Numbered from the stretch's first letter, positions 1 through 5,889 are shown. The stretch: 5,921 nucleotides of DNA from a bacterium (GCA_014729955.1 WJJA01000173.1:1-5921), one strand, 5' to 3'. The notes: generated by a model from the letters alone, not told the origin. A program made the numbers and translations.

Positions 1-141
1 CACCACCTCGGAACGCTTGGGCTGTTCACGGTAGGCCTTGTATTCCTGCCCGTTCACCGAGATCACCATGAAGTCGTCTTCGCGACGAATCACCTTGGTT
101 TCAAAGTCGTGCCCGTAAATCTTGAACTTGTATGTCTTCAT
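1..141 (-). CDS. mmdC: Biotin carrier subunit of acyl-CoA decarboxylase, N-terminal part (cut by window edge)
   Basis: This gene starts at the ATG read from base 141 leftwards and runs in frame through 47 codons to base 1, where the window ends. The visible peptide begins MKTYKFKIYGHDFETKV and continues with a second short beta-type segment (VISVNGQEYKAY). This is the typical N-terminus of small biotinyl proteins of decarboxylase complexes (MmdC/GcdC type), which precedes a flexible linker and the biotin-accepting AMKM domain. The biotin site itself is outside the window, so the assignment rests on N-terminal resemblance and gene order. A Shine-Dalgarno GGGAG (149-153) sits 7 bases before the ATG. 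The gene follows the OadG-like gene by 48 bases on the same strand. The expected role is to carry carboxybiotin from the carboxyltransferase to the membrane sodium-pump subunit. A biotin carrier of a soluble acyl-CoA carboxylase is the main alternative. Confidence 0.72.
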   Translation of the reverse strand, partial: MKTYKFKIYGHDFETKVIRREDDFMVISVNGQEYKAYREQPKRSEVV

Positions 142-189
142 CGTCTATCTCCCAAACGAACCAGCCGATTCGCGGCATGGATGCTTCGC

Positions 190-729
190 TTACACCAGGT
201 TGCCTTCACGCACCTTCTCGGGGTCCGGCTTCTGCAGCACCTGCGGGCGCCCGGACGTAGTGCGTGCCCCCCAAGGCTCGGAAAGCGTGGTCTGCCACCA
301 GTTGCTGTAGGGACGGGGAATGGAGTGCAGGGTCAGCACCAGCGACTCCTGGTCGTGAATCGCTTCTTCCTCCAGGATGATGGTCATCGCGATGGCAGCG
401 ATCACCACCCCGGGGATGTCTTCCGCCCCCTCCACATGGATCCCGAGGTCGGTTGTGTCATGCCCCGCCGCTTCCGCCTCCGCCTTCTTCTTCTTCAGCA
501 TCTGACGTGCATGCCAGGCATCCTGCAGACGTTTCAGCGCGATCATCAGGACCATCAGCACGAGCAGGGCAACAAAGACCACGATGATCCCGACAATCAT
601 CAGGGTGATGCCTTCGCCCTCCTGGACACCGCGCCATCCGCCTGCAGTCTTCGCATAAGCCGACAGGGGCATGCCCGGAAACAGCGGCCACAGGAACAGC
701 ATGGCGCGGAAAAGCCATCTTCGTATCAT
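190..729 (-). CDS. mmdD: OadG-like membrane subunit (decarboxylase gamma/delta) with extended C-terminal domain
   Basis: The product is 179 residues. Residues 1-26 look like a signal peptide: basic start MIRRW, hydrophobic core, and a cleavage-like SAYA before K27. A strong membrane span lies at about 42-65 (ITLMIVGIIVVFVALLVLMV), followed by positive charges and a Lys/Glu/Ala-rich linker (79-88). This span-plus-charged-linker layout is that of OadG/MmdD, the small subunit that stabilises sodium-pump decarboxylases and anchors the carboxyltransferase. Typical OadG proteins are much shorter. Here a C-terminal part (about 97-179) adds a hydrophobic helix (IPGVVIAAIAMTIILEEE) and a motif IPRPYSNWW (137-145). 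The start is set by AGGAGG 5 bases before the ATG. This site overlaps the TAG stop of the carboxyltransferase gene, with only 9 bases between the genes, implying coupled translation. The stop is TAA. The family call is good; its partner complex is inferred from neighbours. Confidence 0.8.
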   Translation of the reverse strand: MIRRWLFRAMLFLWPLFPGMPLSAYAKTAGGWRGVQEGEGITLMIVGIIVVFVALLVLMVLMIALKRLQDAWHARQMLKKKKAEAEAAGHDTTDLGIHVEGAEDIPGVVIAAIAMTIILEEEAIHDQESLVLTLHSIPRPYSNWWQTTLSEPWGARTTSGRPQVLQKPDPEKVREGNLV

Positions 730-738
730 GAATGCCTC

Positions 739-2295
739 CTACAGCGGAATGCAGCCGTGCTTTTTGGGCGGGTTGGAATCCCGTTTGCCGGCCAACGACT
801 CCAGACCGCGGATGATACGGAACCGTGTGTTGCGCGGCTCGATCACATCATCGATGAAGCCCAGCCGCGCCGCATCATAGGGATTTGCGAAACGGGAACG
901 GTACTCGTCCTCTTTTTCATTGAGGAACTTGACCTTCTCGTCGGCCGACATGTCCTTGAGTTCCTTGGCGTACAGCACCTCCACCGCACCGCGCGGGCCC
1001 ATCACCGCGATTTCCGCCGTGGGCCAGGCGTAGTTCAGGTCGCCGCGCAGGTGCTTGGAACTCATCACGTCGTAAGCTCCGCCGTACGCTTTCCGTGTAA
1101 TCACCGTGATCTTCGGCACAGTCGCTTCGGCGTAGGCATACAGCAGCTTGGCGCCGTGCAGAATGATCCCTTCGTATTCCTGCACCGTACCCGGCATAAA
1201 GCCGGGCACATCGACGAAGGTCACAACCGGAAGGTTGAACGCGTCGCAGAAGCGGACAAACCGTGCCGCCTTGCGCGAGGATTTGTTGTCCAGCACACCC
1301 GCCATCTTGGAGGGATTGTTCGCGACAATGCCGACTGCACGGCCGTTAAAACGCGCAAACCCGATGATGATATTCGGCGCCCAGCGGCGGTGTACTTCGA
1401 AGAAGTCGCCGTCGTCGCAGACATTTTCAATGATGCGGTGCATATCATACGGTTGGTTCGGGTTGGTCGGTACGATATAATTGAGGTCGTCCTCGAGCCG
1501 GTCGATCGGATCGTTGCTTGCGACCAGAGGAGTCTCCTCCATGTTGTTCTGCGGCACAAACGTGATCAACTTGCGGATCATCTGGAAGATGTCCTCTTCC
1601 GTGTCGCCCATGAAGTGCGCCGCACCGGACTTGGAGCAGTGAATGTCCGGCCCCCCGAGCTCCGCCGGCGTCACATCTTCCTGGGTGACCGTTTTCACCA
1701 CCCTCGGTCCGGTAATGAACATGTAGCTCGTGTCCTTCACCATCATGGTGAAGTCGGTGATCGCCGGGCTGTAGACCGCCCCGCCGGCACAGGGGCCGAG
1801 AATGGCGGAGATTTGCGGCACGACACCGGACGCCAGGGTGTTGCGGAGAAAGATGTCCGCATAGCCCGCCAGCGACAACACCCCTTCCTGGATACGTGCG
1901 CCGCCGGAATCGTTCAACCCGATCACCGGCACACCGACCTTCATTCCGTAATCCATCACCTTCACGATCTTCTTCGCGAACATTTCGCCCAGGCTGCCGC
2001 CCATGACCGTGAAATCCTGGCTGAACACCATCACCTGCCGTCCGTGGATGGTGCCGTGCCCGGTGACAACACCATCAGACAGGTACTCAGGCCCGTCGGT
2101 GTCTTCTTCGTTGCGATGGGTCACGAACATGTCGAACTCTTCGAACGACCCCTCGTCCACAAGCATCATGATCCGTTCGCGGGCGGTGTACTTCCCCTTT
2201 TTATGCTGGGACTCGACACGCTTTTCGCCGCCGCCGAGCCGCGCTTTTTCACGTTTCTCCTGCAACTTCTGCAGTTTCTGTTCAATCGTTTCCAT
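739..2295 (-). CDS. mmdA: Acyl-CoA carboxyltransferase: methylmalonyl-CoA decarboxylase alpha / propionyl-CoA carboxylase beta
   Basis: The product is 518 residues, the usual full length of this family. It is a double crotonase-fold carboxyltransferase that moves a carboxyl group between (methyl)malonyl-CoA and biotin. Visible marks are the N-terminal oxyanion-hole segments DSGGARIQEG (129-138) and GPCAGGAVYSPA (167-178). The C-terminal half has DVPGFMPGT (362-370), EGIILHGAKLLYAY (375-388) and KAYGGAYDVM (402-411), and the end is PPKKHGCIPL. Asp409 in GGAYD is the position known from Streptomyces PccB to favour propionyl/methylmalonyl-CoA over acetyl-CoA. The ATG at 2295 is preferred over a GTG eight codons upstream (2319) because GAGGGAG lies 5 bases before it and the next residues (METIEQKLQKLQEKRE) match the usual helical start. 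The OadG-like and biotin carrier genes downstream favour a Na+-pumping decarboxylase over a soluble propionyl-CoA carboxylase. Enzymatic direction cannot be told from this subunit alone. Confidence 0.93.
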   Translation of the reverse strand: METIEQKLQKLQEKREKARLGGGEKRVESQHKKGKYTARERIMMLVDEGSFEEFDMFVTHRNEEDTDGPEYLSDGVVTGHGTIHGRQVMVFSQDFTVMGGSLGEMFAKKIVKVMDYGMKVGVPVIGLNDSGGARIQEGVLSLAGYADIFLRNTLASGVVPQISAILGPCAGGAVYSPAITDFTMMVKDTSYMFITGPRVVKTVTQEDVTPAELGGPDIHCSKSGAAHFMGDTEEDIFQMIRKLITFVPQNNMEETPLVASNDPIDRLEDDLNYIVPTNPNQPYDMHRIIENVCDDGDFFEVHRRWAPNIIIGFARFNGRAVGIVANNPSKMAGVLDNKSSRKAARFVRFCDAFNLPVVTFVDVPGFMPGTVQEYEGIILHGAKLLYAYAEATVPKITVITRKAYGGAYDVMSSKHLRGDLNYAWPTAEIAVMGPRGAVEVLYAKELKDMSADEKVKFLNEKEDEYRSRFANPYDAARLGFIDDVIEPRNTRFRIIRGLESLAGKRDSNPPKKHGCIPL

Positions 2296-2300
2296 GGAGG

Positions 2301-2307
2301 CTCCCTC
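2301..2307 (-). promoter_or_regulatory. Ribosome binding site that decides the mmdA start
   Basis: On the minus strand this reads GAGGGAG, 5 bases before the ATG at 2295. The upstream GTG candidate at 2319 has no comparable purine-rich site, which is the reason for shortening the gene by eight codons. Confidence 0.7.
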
Positions 2308-2404
2308 ACTCGCCGACACCGACGCCGGCGTTCCCGAAGCACTGCTCTATCGTTCTGTTAACAAGACCTTTACAGAAGTGGTTAGCGATCTCCCGATGCA
2401 GTGA

Positions 2405-2433
2405 AATATACCCGTTCCCGTTCCCGTCGACAA
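2405..2433 (-). promoter_or_regulatory. Candidate sigma70-type promoter for the mmd operon
   Basis: On the minus strand a -35-like TTGTCG (2428-2433, 4 of 6 to consensus) and a -10-like TATATT (2405-2410, 5 of 6) are separated by exactly 17 bases. The start of transcription would fall near 2398, leaving an untranslated leader of about 100 bases before the mmdA ATG. The spacer is made of a short tandem repeat (plus strand CCCGTT, about 2.8 copies, 2411-2427). This is the best promoter-like match I found by eye upstream of mmdA. It assumes a housekeeping sigma factor of the usual type. Confidence 0.45.
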
Positions 2434-2647
2434 GCTGTTTTCGGGATTTGACCGGTTTTGTCAGGCCTGTCGCAATCCCTGCATCTTTGCCGTTTTGTGA
2501 ACGGCGGCACAAGATAGGGGATGCCCCATTCAGCTTCAATATAAATCGGGAAAAAGGTACCGGGAGAACTGCATGCCGTAGCGTCATTGCCGGGGTTTGA
2601 TTTCGATCAGATTGTTCTGATTGTCACAAGCAGCCATGCAAGGGTAG

Positions 2648-2667
2648 GGCGGGCGTCTCTGCCCGCC
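2648..2667. repeat. GC-rich perfect hairpin, REP-like
   Basis: GGCGGGC-GTCTCT-GCCCGCC forms a perfect 7-bp stem with a 6-base loop. One more G-T wobble is possible at 2647/2668. It is preceded by AGGGTAGG and lies 8 bases before the next inverted repeat. Short GC-rich palindromes of this style between genes are typical of dispersed extragenic repeats. Copy number cannot be judged from one window, and no T-run marks it as a terminator. Confidence 0.5.
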
Positions 2668-2675
2668 TGCATCGG

Positions 2676-2724
2676 TTGTGTCAGGTCTTGACCCGGCGAG
2701 AAGACGGATTGTGACCTGACACAA
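2676..2724. repeat. Perfect 12-bp inverted repeat with 25-base spacer
   Basis: The left arm TTGTGTCAGGTC (2676-2687) is exactly complementary to the right arm GACCTGACACAA (2713-2724). The 25-base spacer contains AAGAC (2701-2705), which could instead pair with GTCTT (2685-2689) to form an alternative smaller hairpin. The arms read the same in inverted form, as in repeat elements mobilised by REP-associated transposases or in terminal repeats of very small mobile remnants. No transposase gene is present, so the type is inferred. Confidence 0.55.
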
Positions 2725-2811
2725 GACACGATAATTCCTCGGGCAGGGACACCCGCGCTGTCAGAAATGCCCGCCGCACATTCTTACGCAAAACAACTGC
2801 CCTGCCTGCCG

Positions 2812-3393
2812 TTACCCCTTCAGCGCCGCCTCGATCTTACCGACCACCTCGTCCGCCGTCGGTTTGGTGCGTGTGCCGAAACGTGCGATCACATTCCCTT
2901 CCCTGTCCAGGAGGAACTTGTTAAAATTCCAGGAGATCTCCCCGGGGTGCGGCGACTGCTCGGTCAGGTACGTATAGAGCGGGTGCTGATCGTCGCCCTT
3001 CACGCTGATCTTCGCCATCATCGGGAAGGTCACACTGTATTCGGTTTTGCAGAACTGCTGTATTTCTTCGTTTGTACCGGGCTCCTGCCCCATGAAATTG
3101 TTCGCCGGAAAGCCGATCACGACCAGGCCGTCGTCGCCGTACGTCTCATACAACTCCTGCAGGCCTTCATACTGCGGGGTGAAACCGCATTTGCTCGCGG
3201 TGTTCACAATCAGCACCACCTTGCCCTCAAAATCGGCGAGCGTGGTGGTGTCGCCGTCAATGGTTTCCAGTTCCAGGGTCCGGTATTCAATCGATCCGCT
3301 CTTTGCCATGTCGGTATCCGTCTTTGCGTTGGAGCTGCAGCCGTACAGCGCCGCGGCTGTAATCATCACAATCGCTACGATCAAACGCTTCAT
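2812..3393 (-). CDS. gpx: Glutathione peroxidase-family (likely thioredoxin-dependent) peroxidase, probable lipoprotein
   Basis: The product is 193 residues from the ATG at 3393. It reduces hydroperoxides with a cysteine. The catalytic set of the family is complete: peroxidatic Cys69 in NTASKCGFT, Gln103 in GQEPG, and Trp155-Asn156 in WNFNKF. Cys115 in EEIQQFCKTEY occupies the resolving-cysteine place of thioredoxin-dependent members, while the cysteine of the usual FPCNQF motif is replaced (FPANNF). The N-terminus MKRLIVAIVMITAAALYGC is a signal sequence ending in a lipobox-like LYGC with Cys19, so the enzyme is probably lipid-anchored outside the cytoplasm. Upstream starts exist at 3405 and 3453, but only the 3393 start puts the basic residues at the front of the signal. 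Its ribosome site is modest (AAGGA, 11 bases away). It is a lone leftward gene, divergent from the LKR operon. Family call is certain, reductant inferred. Confidence 0.93.
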   Translation of the reverse strand: MKRLIVAIVMITAAALYGCSSNAKTDTDMAKSGSIEYRTLELETIDGDTTTLADFEGKVVLIVNTASKCGFTPQYEGLQELYETYGDDGLVVIGFPANNFMGQEPGTNEEIQQFCKTEYSVTFPMMAKISVKGDDQHPLYTYLTEQSPHPGEISWNFNKFLLDREGNVIARFGTRTKPTADEVVGKIEAALKG

Positions 3394-3715
3394 CGTATTC
3401 GCCATCCTTTCCGAATGGTGTTCGGTTTCAACACAGATGTGTTTCGATTCCATCTGCCAAGCAAACAGCGTTCCCCTCGATTGTTAAGGGGATTACCTGC
3501 ACCGTATGTCCCAATCTTCTCATTTCCATAACCTCGCCAAAGTCCGGGGCTTATACTCCAACCATTGTTACCCCGTCCGAACTCCCGGAGTTTCACAGCT
3601 TCCATATCTGAACACAGAGACCCGTTGCCTCCCTGTCGGCTTTTGCCCTTGGCCCGAGCGATCACCTACCTTCGGAGGATAGTGACAACACATACCAGAC
3701 GATCGAGGTAACCCC
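3394..3715. promoter_or_regulatory. Divergent intergenic region between gpx and the LKR operon
   Basis: This 322-base region should hold promoters for both directions, but I found no pair of -35/-10 boxes I would defend. Palindromic elements are present: AACAC-AGAT-GTGTT (3430-3443), close upstream of gpx; CAGATG/CATCTG (3434-3439 and 3451-3456); TCCCCT/AGGGGA (3472-3477 and 3487-3492, 9-base loop); and AACTCC-C-GGAGTT (3580-3592). The first and last have the size of operator sites, but nothing identifies a regulator. A TATACT at 3552-3557 lacks a good -35 partner. Confidence 0.35.
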
Positions 3716-5107
3716 ATGAGCGAAATACGAATCGGGATGCGGCGTGAGGACAAGTCCGACAGCGAACGGCGTGCACCGATCACCCCGGACGATATGCGTC
3801 GACTGATTGACGAACACGGCTACCGGTTTTTCGTCGAACGGTCCATGCCGCGCATTTACAAGGACATGGAATTCCAGGAAGCCGGTACGACATTGGTGAA
3901 CGAGCTGCCGGAGGTCCATCTCGTGGTCGGCATCAAGGAGGTGCCGGTCGCACGGCTGATGGACAACACCCCGCACATCTTCTTCTCCCACGTGATCAAG
4001 GGGCAGCCGGAAAACATGCCGATGCTGCAGGAGATCCTCAACCGTAACATCACCTTGATCGACTACGAGAAGATCACCAGGGACAACGGCTTCCGCCTGA
4101 TCGCCTTCGGTGTGCAGGCCGGACAGGCGGGCATGGTCAACAGTCTCTGGAGCTACGGGCAGCGGATGTCGATGCTCGGCTTCGACACCCCCTTCGCCGA
4201 TCTGCGCCAGGCGAGGGAATACGATTCACTGGACGCGATCTTTGAGGACCTGCATTCGATCAAACGGTCCATTACCGCCAACGGCCTGCCGGAGGGGGTG
4301 CCGCCCCTGGTCGTCGGGGTGACCGGGCACGGCAGAGTGTCACAGGGCGCAATCGATGTGCTGGAGGAACTCGATCCTGTCGAATTGACGCCGGCGAAAC
4401 TGGTTGAAAAGGTCCGTGCGAACGAGCTGTCCCCCAACGAAGTCTACAAGGTGGTCTTCTATCCCTGGGATCTGTATCGTTTGAAAAAACGCGGTCCGAT
4501 CGAAGACTTCCTGCAGCATACCGTGGACATGCCGGCAACGGCCCAGGACATCGACCTGCCGCATCTGTTCGACCATGCGGACGAGTATGATGCATACCTC
4601 GAGCCGTTCCTGCCCCACCTGTCCGTGCTGGTCAACGGCACATATTGGGATGTGAATTACCCGCGCCTGGTGACTCGTGACGGCATCCGTGAAATCTATG
4701 AGCGTGACGAGAACCCGCGTTTGACAGTGATCGGCGACGTCGCCTGCGACATCGACGGCGGCATCGAGATCACGGTCAAGGAGACCTATCCGGAAAACCC
4801 GGTCTACGTTTACAATCCTGTGACGGGCGTAGTCAATGACGGATTCGCCGGTCCCGGCATCCTGATGATGGCGGTGACCATCCTGCCCGCCGAGCTGCCG
4901 CGTGAAAGCTCGGTCGAGTTCAGCGAAGTGCTTCGCGGTATGCTGCCGGACCTGGTGAACGCCGACTACGGGGTACCGTTCGACGAGCTGAAGCTGCCGG
5001 AGCATCTCAAGCGTGCGGTGATCGCCCACAAGGGTGAACTCACACCGGACTACCAGTATATACAGGCGTTTCTCGATGCCAATGCAGCGGAGGGACGCGG
5101 CTCATGA
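3716..5107 (+). CDS. Stand-alone lysine-ketoglutarate reductase (saccharopine-forming) domain protein
   Basis: The 463-residue product resembles the LKR half of the bifunctional eukaryotic enzyme AASS/LKR-SDH along its whole length. Resembling segments are IGMRREDKSDSERRAPITP (6-24), FFSHVIKGQPENMPML (89-104), LIDYEKI (114-120), RLIAFGVQAGQAGM (127-140), MLGFDTPF (153-160), NGTYWDVNYPRL, DVACDIDGGIEI, and an end LKRAVIAHKGELTPDYQYI. The dinucleotide site is GHGRVSQG in the GxGxxxxG pattern (204-211). Lys74 (GIKEVP) and His92 (FFSH) match the acid/base pair known from yeast saccharopine dehydrogenase and alanine dehydrogenases. Family chemistry is NADPH-dependent joining of lysine and 2-oxoglutarate to saccharopine. 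The SDH half is absent and no separate SDH gene is visible. GAGG precedes the ATG by 7 bases. The gene overlaps the next by ATGA. The fold is secure; the substrate is inferred. Confidence 0.88.
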   Translation: MSEIRIGMRREDKSDSERRAPITPDDMRRLIDEHGYRFFVERSMPRIYKDMEFQEAGTTLVNELPEVHLVVGIKEVPVARLMDNTPHIFFSHVIKGQPENMPMLQEILNRNITLIDYEKITRDNGFRLIAFGVQAGQAGMVNSLWSYGQRMSMLGFDTPFADLRQAREYDSLDAIFEDLHSIKRSITANGLPEGVPPLVVGVTGHGRVSQGAIDVLEELDPVELTPAKLVEKVRANELSPNEVYKVVFYPWDLYRLKKRGPIEDFLQHTVDMPATAQDIDLPHLFDHADEYDAYLEPFLPHLSVLVNGTYWDVNYPRLVTRDGIREIYERDENPRLTVIGDVACDIDGGIEITVKETYPENPVYVYNPVTGVVNDGFAGPGILMMAVTILPAELPRESSVEFSEVLRGMLPDLVNADYGVPFDELKLPEHLKRAVIAHKGELTPDYQYIQAFLDANAAEGRGS

Positions 5108-5754
5108 GCGACACACCCGACAGCCTCTTCCAGATGATCGCGCCGGGCATCGAGACTTACATCGACGATCTCCTGCCGGAGCGCTCCTCCACCCTGCTCG
5201 CGATGGAGGAAGACTCGCACCGGAACGGGTTCCCGATCATCGGCCCCCAGGTGGGCCGAATGCTCGAACTGCTTGCAAGAATGATCGATGCAGGGTCGAT
5301 CTTCGAATGCGGTTCCGGCTTCGGATATTCGGCGCTTTGGTTCCTGCGCGGTGCTCCGGAGGCGAAGATCATCTGCACTGACGGCTCCTCCGCCAACCGT
5401 GATAAGGCGCTCGCGGCGTTCACAAAAGAGAAGGTCCCGGAACGGATCACCTTCCACACCGCGATCGCCCAGGATGTGCTGAGGCAACAGGACGGACCGT
5501 TCGACATCATCTTTAACGATATCGACAAGGAGCAGTACCCGGAGATCCCCCCGCTCGCGAAGGAACGCTTGCGTGTCGGCGGGCTGCTGATCACCGACAA
5601 TACGCTCTGGTACGGTAAGGTGATCGAGGACAACCCGGACGCTGCTACACGCGGGGTGCTGGAATACAACCGCCTGGTAACGGACGATCCGGAATGGGCG
5701 ACGATACTGCTGTCCGTGCGGGACGGGGTCTCGGTCAGCATGAAAGTTCGGTAA
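5104..5754 (+). CDS. SAM-dependent O-methyltransferase, YrrM/caffeoyl-CoA type
   Basis: The 216-residue product is a class I methyltransferase of the small metal-dependent O-methyltransferase family (COG4122 type). Motif I is ECGSGFGYSALWF (68-80), a variant of the usual E-I-G-T-x-x-G-Y-S. Asp93 (ICTDGSS) is placed to hold the ribose of SAM. The metal-binding set appears as Asp139 (NDIDKEQY) plus Asp165-Asn166 (LLITDNTLWYGKV). The C-terminus ends in the family's strand pattern VRDGVSVSMKV. Length is normal. The start ATG overlaps the TGA of the LKR gene (ATGA), and GGAGGG lies 9 bases upstream inside that gene, so translation is coupled. Family members methylate catechol-like hydroxyls, but bacterial YrrM-type substrates are mostly unknown. 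The partner suggests an amino-acid-derived small molecule, which is only an inference. Confidence 0.88.
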   Translation: MSDTPDSLFQMIAPGIETYIDDLLPERSSTLLAMEEDSHRNGFPIIGPQVGRMLELLARMIDAGSIFECGSGFGYSALWFLRGAPEAKIICTDGSSANRDKALAAFTKEKVPERITFHTAIAQDVLRQQDGPFDIIFNDIDKEQYPEIPPLAKERLRVGGLLITDNTLWYGKVIEDNPDAATRGVLEYNRLVTDDPEWATILLSVRDGVSVSMKVR

Positions 5755-5768
5755 GAGTCTGAAAAACC

Positions 5769-5811
5769 GACACAAGTTTCGCCCGCATATTTCACGAGTT
5801 CAAACTGTGTC
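5769..5811 (+). other. Hairpin just after the methyltransferase stop, competing with the larger palindrome
   Basis: GACAC-a-AGTTT (5769-5779) pairs with AAACTGTGTC (5802-5811), giving 10 base pairs with one bulged A and a 22-base loop. It begins 14 bases after the stop codon. The right arm is the same sequence that forms the left arm of the larger structure at 5798-5889, so in RNA the two folds exclude each other. No T-run follows, so it is not a standard terminator. Confidence 0.4.
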
Positions 5812-5889
5812 AGATGTGAGGCGCGAAGGATGAAGCTGTATGGCAATACCGCGAATCCTTCGCAACAAAGCAGATGACGCAGTTGGGAC
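5798..5889. repeat. Large imperfect palindrome / structured element of about 92 bases
   Basis: Three nested helices share nearly one centre (about 5843.5). The outer one pairs 5798-5801 with 5886-5889 and 5803-5812 with 5875-5884 (one T-G wobble in each, one A-G mismatch between). It can continue through a tandem G-A mismatch to pair 5815-5817 with 5870-5872. The middle helix GCGAAGGAT / ATCCTTCGC (5823-5831 and 5855-5863) is perfect over 9 bp. The inner helix GTAT-GGCA-ATAC (5838-5849) caps it. It is either a REP/attC-like DNA palindrome or a structured RNA after the operon. I cannot assign it to a known family. Confidence 0.55.

Larger units (their letters stand above)
2434..2811. other. 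Gene-free stretch between the mmd promoter and the gpx gene, with several stem-loops
   Basis: No convincing gene lies here. The reading frames that cross it lack a ribosome site and family resemblance. It holds a hairpin GCCGTT-TTGTG-AACGGC (2489-2505), a small GGGG-ATG-CCCC hairpin (2517-2527), a hairpin ATCAG-ATTGTT-CTGAT (2606-2621), and two stronger elements listed separately (2648-2667 and 2676-2724). It is the downstream region of the leftward gpx gene, but none of the hairpins is followed by a run of T on the minus strand, so no classical intrinsic terminator can be named. Confidence 0.5.

Noticed and set aside
109..2361. A 750-codon open frame on the plus strand, antisense to the whole mmd block
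   Set aside because: It runs opposite three genes with clear family motifs, its peptide is rich in His/Arg with no recognisable domain, and it has no good ribosome site. Long antisense frames arise from GC-rich codon bias.
2489..2505. Intrinsic terminator for gpx
   Set aside because: The 6-bp stem is good, but it is about 300 bases past the stop and has A-rich, not T-rich, sequence after it on the minus strand.
2306..2587. A 93-codon minus-strand frame upstream of mmdA
   Set aside because: No ribosome site or family resemblance; it covers the candidate promoter and leader, which explains the region better.
2767..3531. A 254-codon plus-strand frame over the gpx gene
   Set aside because: It is antisense to a gene with a complete catalytic set and shows no family resemblance.
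3674..3711. Possible leader peptide: GGAGG followed by GTG at 3682 and a nine-codon frame ending in TAA just before the LKR start
   Set aside because: The gap between GGAGG and GTG is only 3 bases, the peptide has no run of a regulatory amino acid, and a frame this short is expected by chance.
4340..5029. A 229-codon minus-strand frame inside the LKR gene
   Set aside because: It is antisense to LKR sequence that is conserved to the C-terminus; its composition is that of a shadow frame.
5050..5846. Two minus-strand frames (5050-5775 and 5157-5846) over the methyltransferase
   Set aside because: Both are antisense to a gene with intact SAM and metal motifs, and neither resembles a known protein.
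5798..5889. Integron attC site
   Set aside because: The shape is attC-like and the ends read GTTCAAAC and GTTGGGAC, but neither fits the RYYYAAC / GTTRRRY core exactly, no integrase is present, and the preceding two-gene operon is not cassette-like.
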